A stretch of DNA of 5,661 nucleotides from contig CAIWSO010000266.1 of NCBI GenBank assembly GCA_903915315.1, positions 1-5,661 of the forward strand, read 5' to 3'. The first letter of the stretch is position 1. Each line of letters begins with the position of its first letter. Under the pieces are notes generated by a model. That model ran no database searches. It saw only the letters and a list, made by a program, of their open reading frames with translations, and was not told where the DNA came from. Position numbers and translations under genes: made by a program. This document shows positions 5,656-5,661 of this stretch, one piece after another. The DNA is from an uncultured Spartobacteria bacterium (GTDB taxonomy: Bacteria; Verrucomicrobiota; Verrucomicrobiia; Chthoniobacterales; Terrimicrobiaceae).

Positions 5656-5661
5656 GATCAC

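Overview
The window looks like ordinary bacterial chromosome, most likely from the Verrucomicrobiota (Opitutae-like). This placement is inferred from protein style, not proven. It rests on four things: a stand-alone NIL-domain protein; a short type I citrate synthase; translation starts that lack a Shine-Dalgarno sequence and follow pyrimidine-rich leaders; and a secreted SASA-type esterase fused to a GH16 domain whose C-terminal tail resembles verrucomicrobial and planctomycetal polysaccharide-degradation proteins. No rRNA, tRNA, insertion sequence, phage gene, CRISPR array or toxin-antitoxin pair was seen.

Layout from left to right. Positions 57-305 (+) encode a small NIL-domain protein. 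Positions 306-776 are a 471-base gene-free stretch containing several inverted repeats. The strongest is a 34-base dyad at 623-656, next to a perfect 10-base palindrome, and a possible structured leader lies just upstream of the next gene. Positions 777-4103 (+) hold a compact TCA-cycle cluster: sucC, sucD and a citrate synthase gene, separated by spacers of 57 and 60 bases. Positions 4120-5655 (-) hold a secreted protein that converges on the cluster with only 16 bases between the two stop codons. Alternating CTCGG/CCGAG elements span that junction.

How the genes work together: SucC and SucD form succinyl-CoA synthetase, which makes succinate plus ATP or GTP from succinyl-CoA. Citrate synthase feeds acetyl-CoA into the same cycle. 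Equal spacing, shared direction and no clear internal terminator suggest one transcript. The NIL protein and the secreted esterase are unrelated neighbours.

The most notable observation is that the GH16 domain of the secreted protein has lost its catalytic core through an in-frame internal deletion, while the N-terminal strands and the last C-terminal strand remain. Other points worth checking are the dyad upstream of sucC, a seven-residue insertion in SucD, and a repeated leader motif (TTCAC exactly 13 bases before the ATG) in front of sucD and the citrate synthase gene. I did not find convincing evidence for a wholly new multi-gene system.
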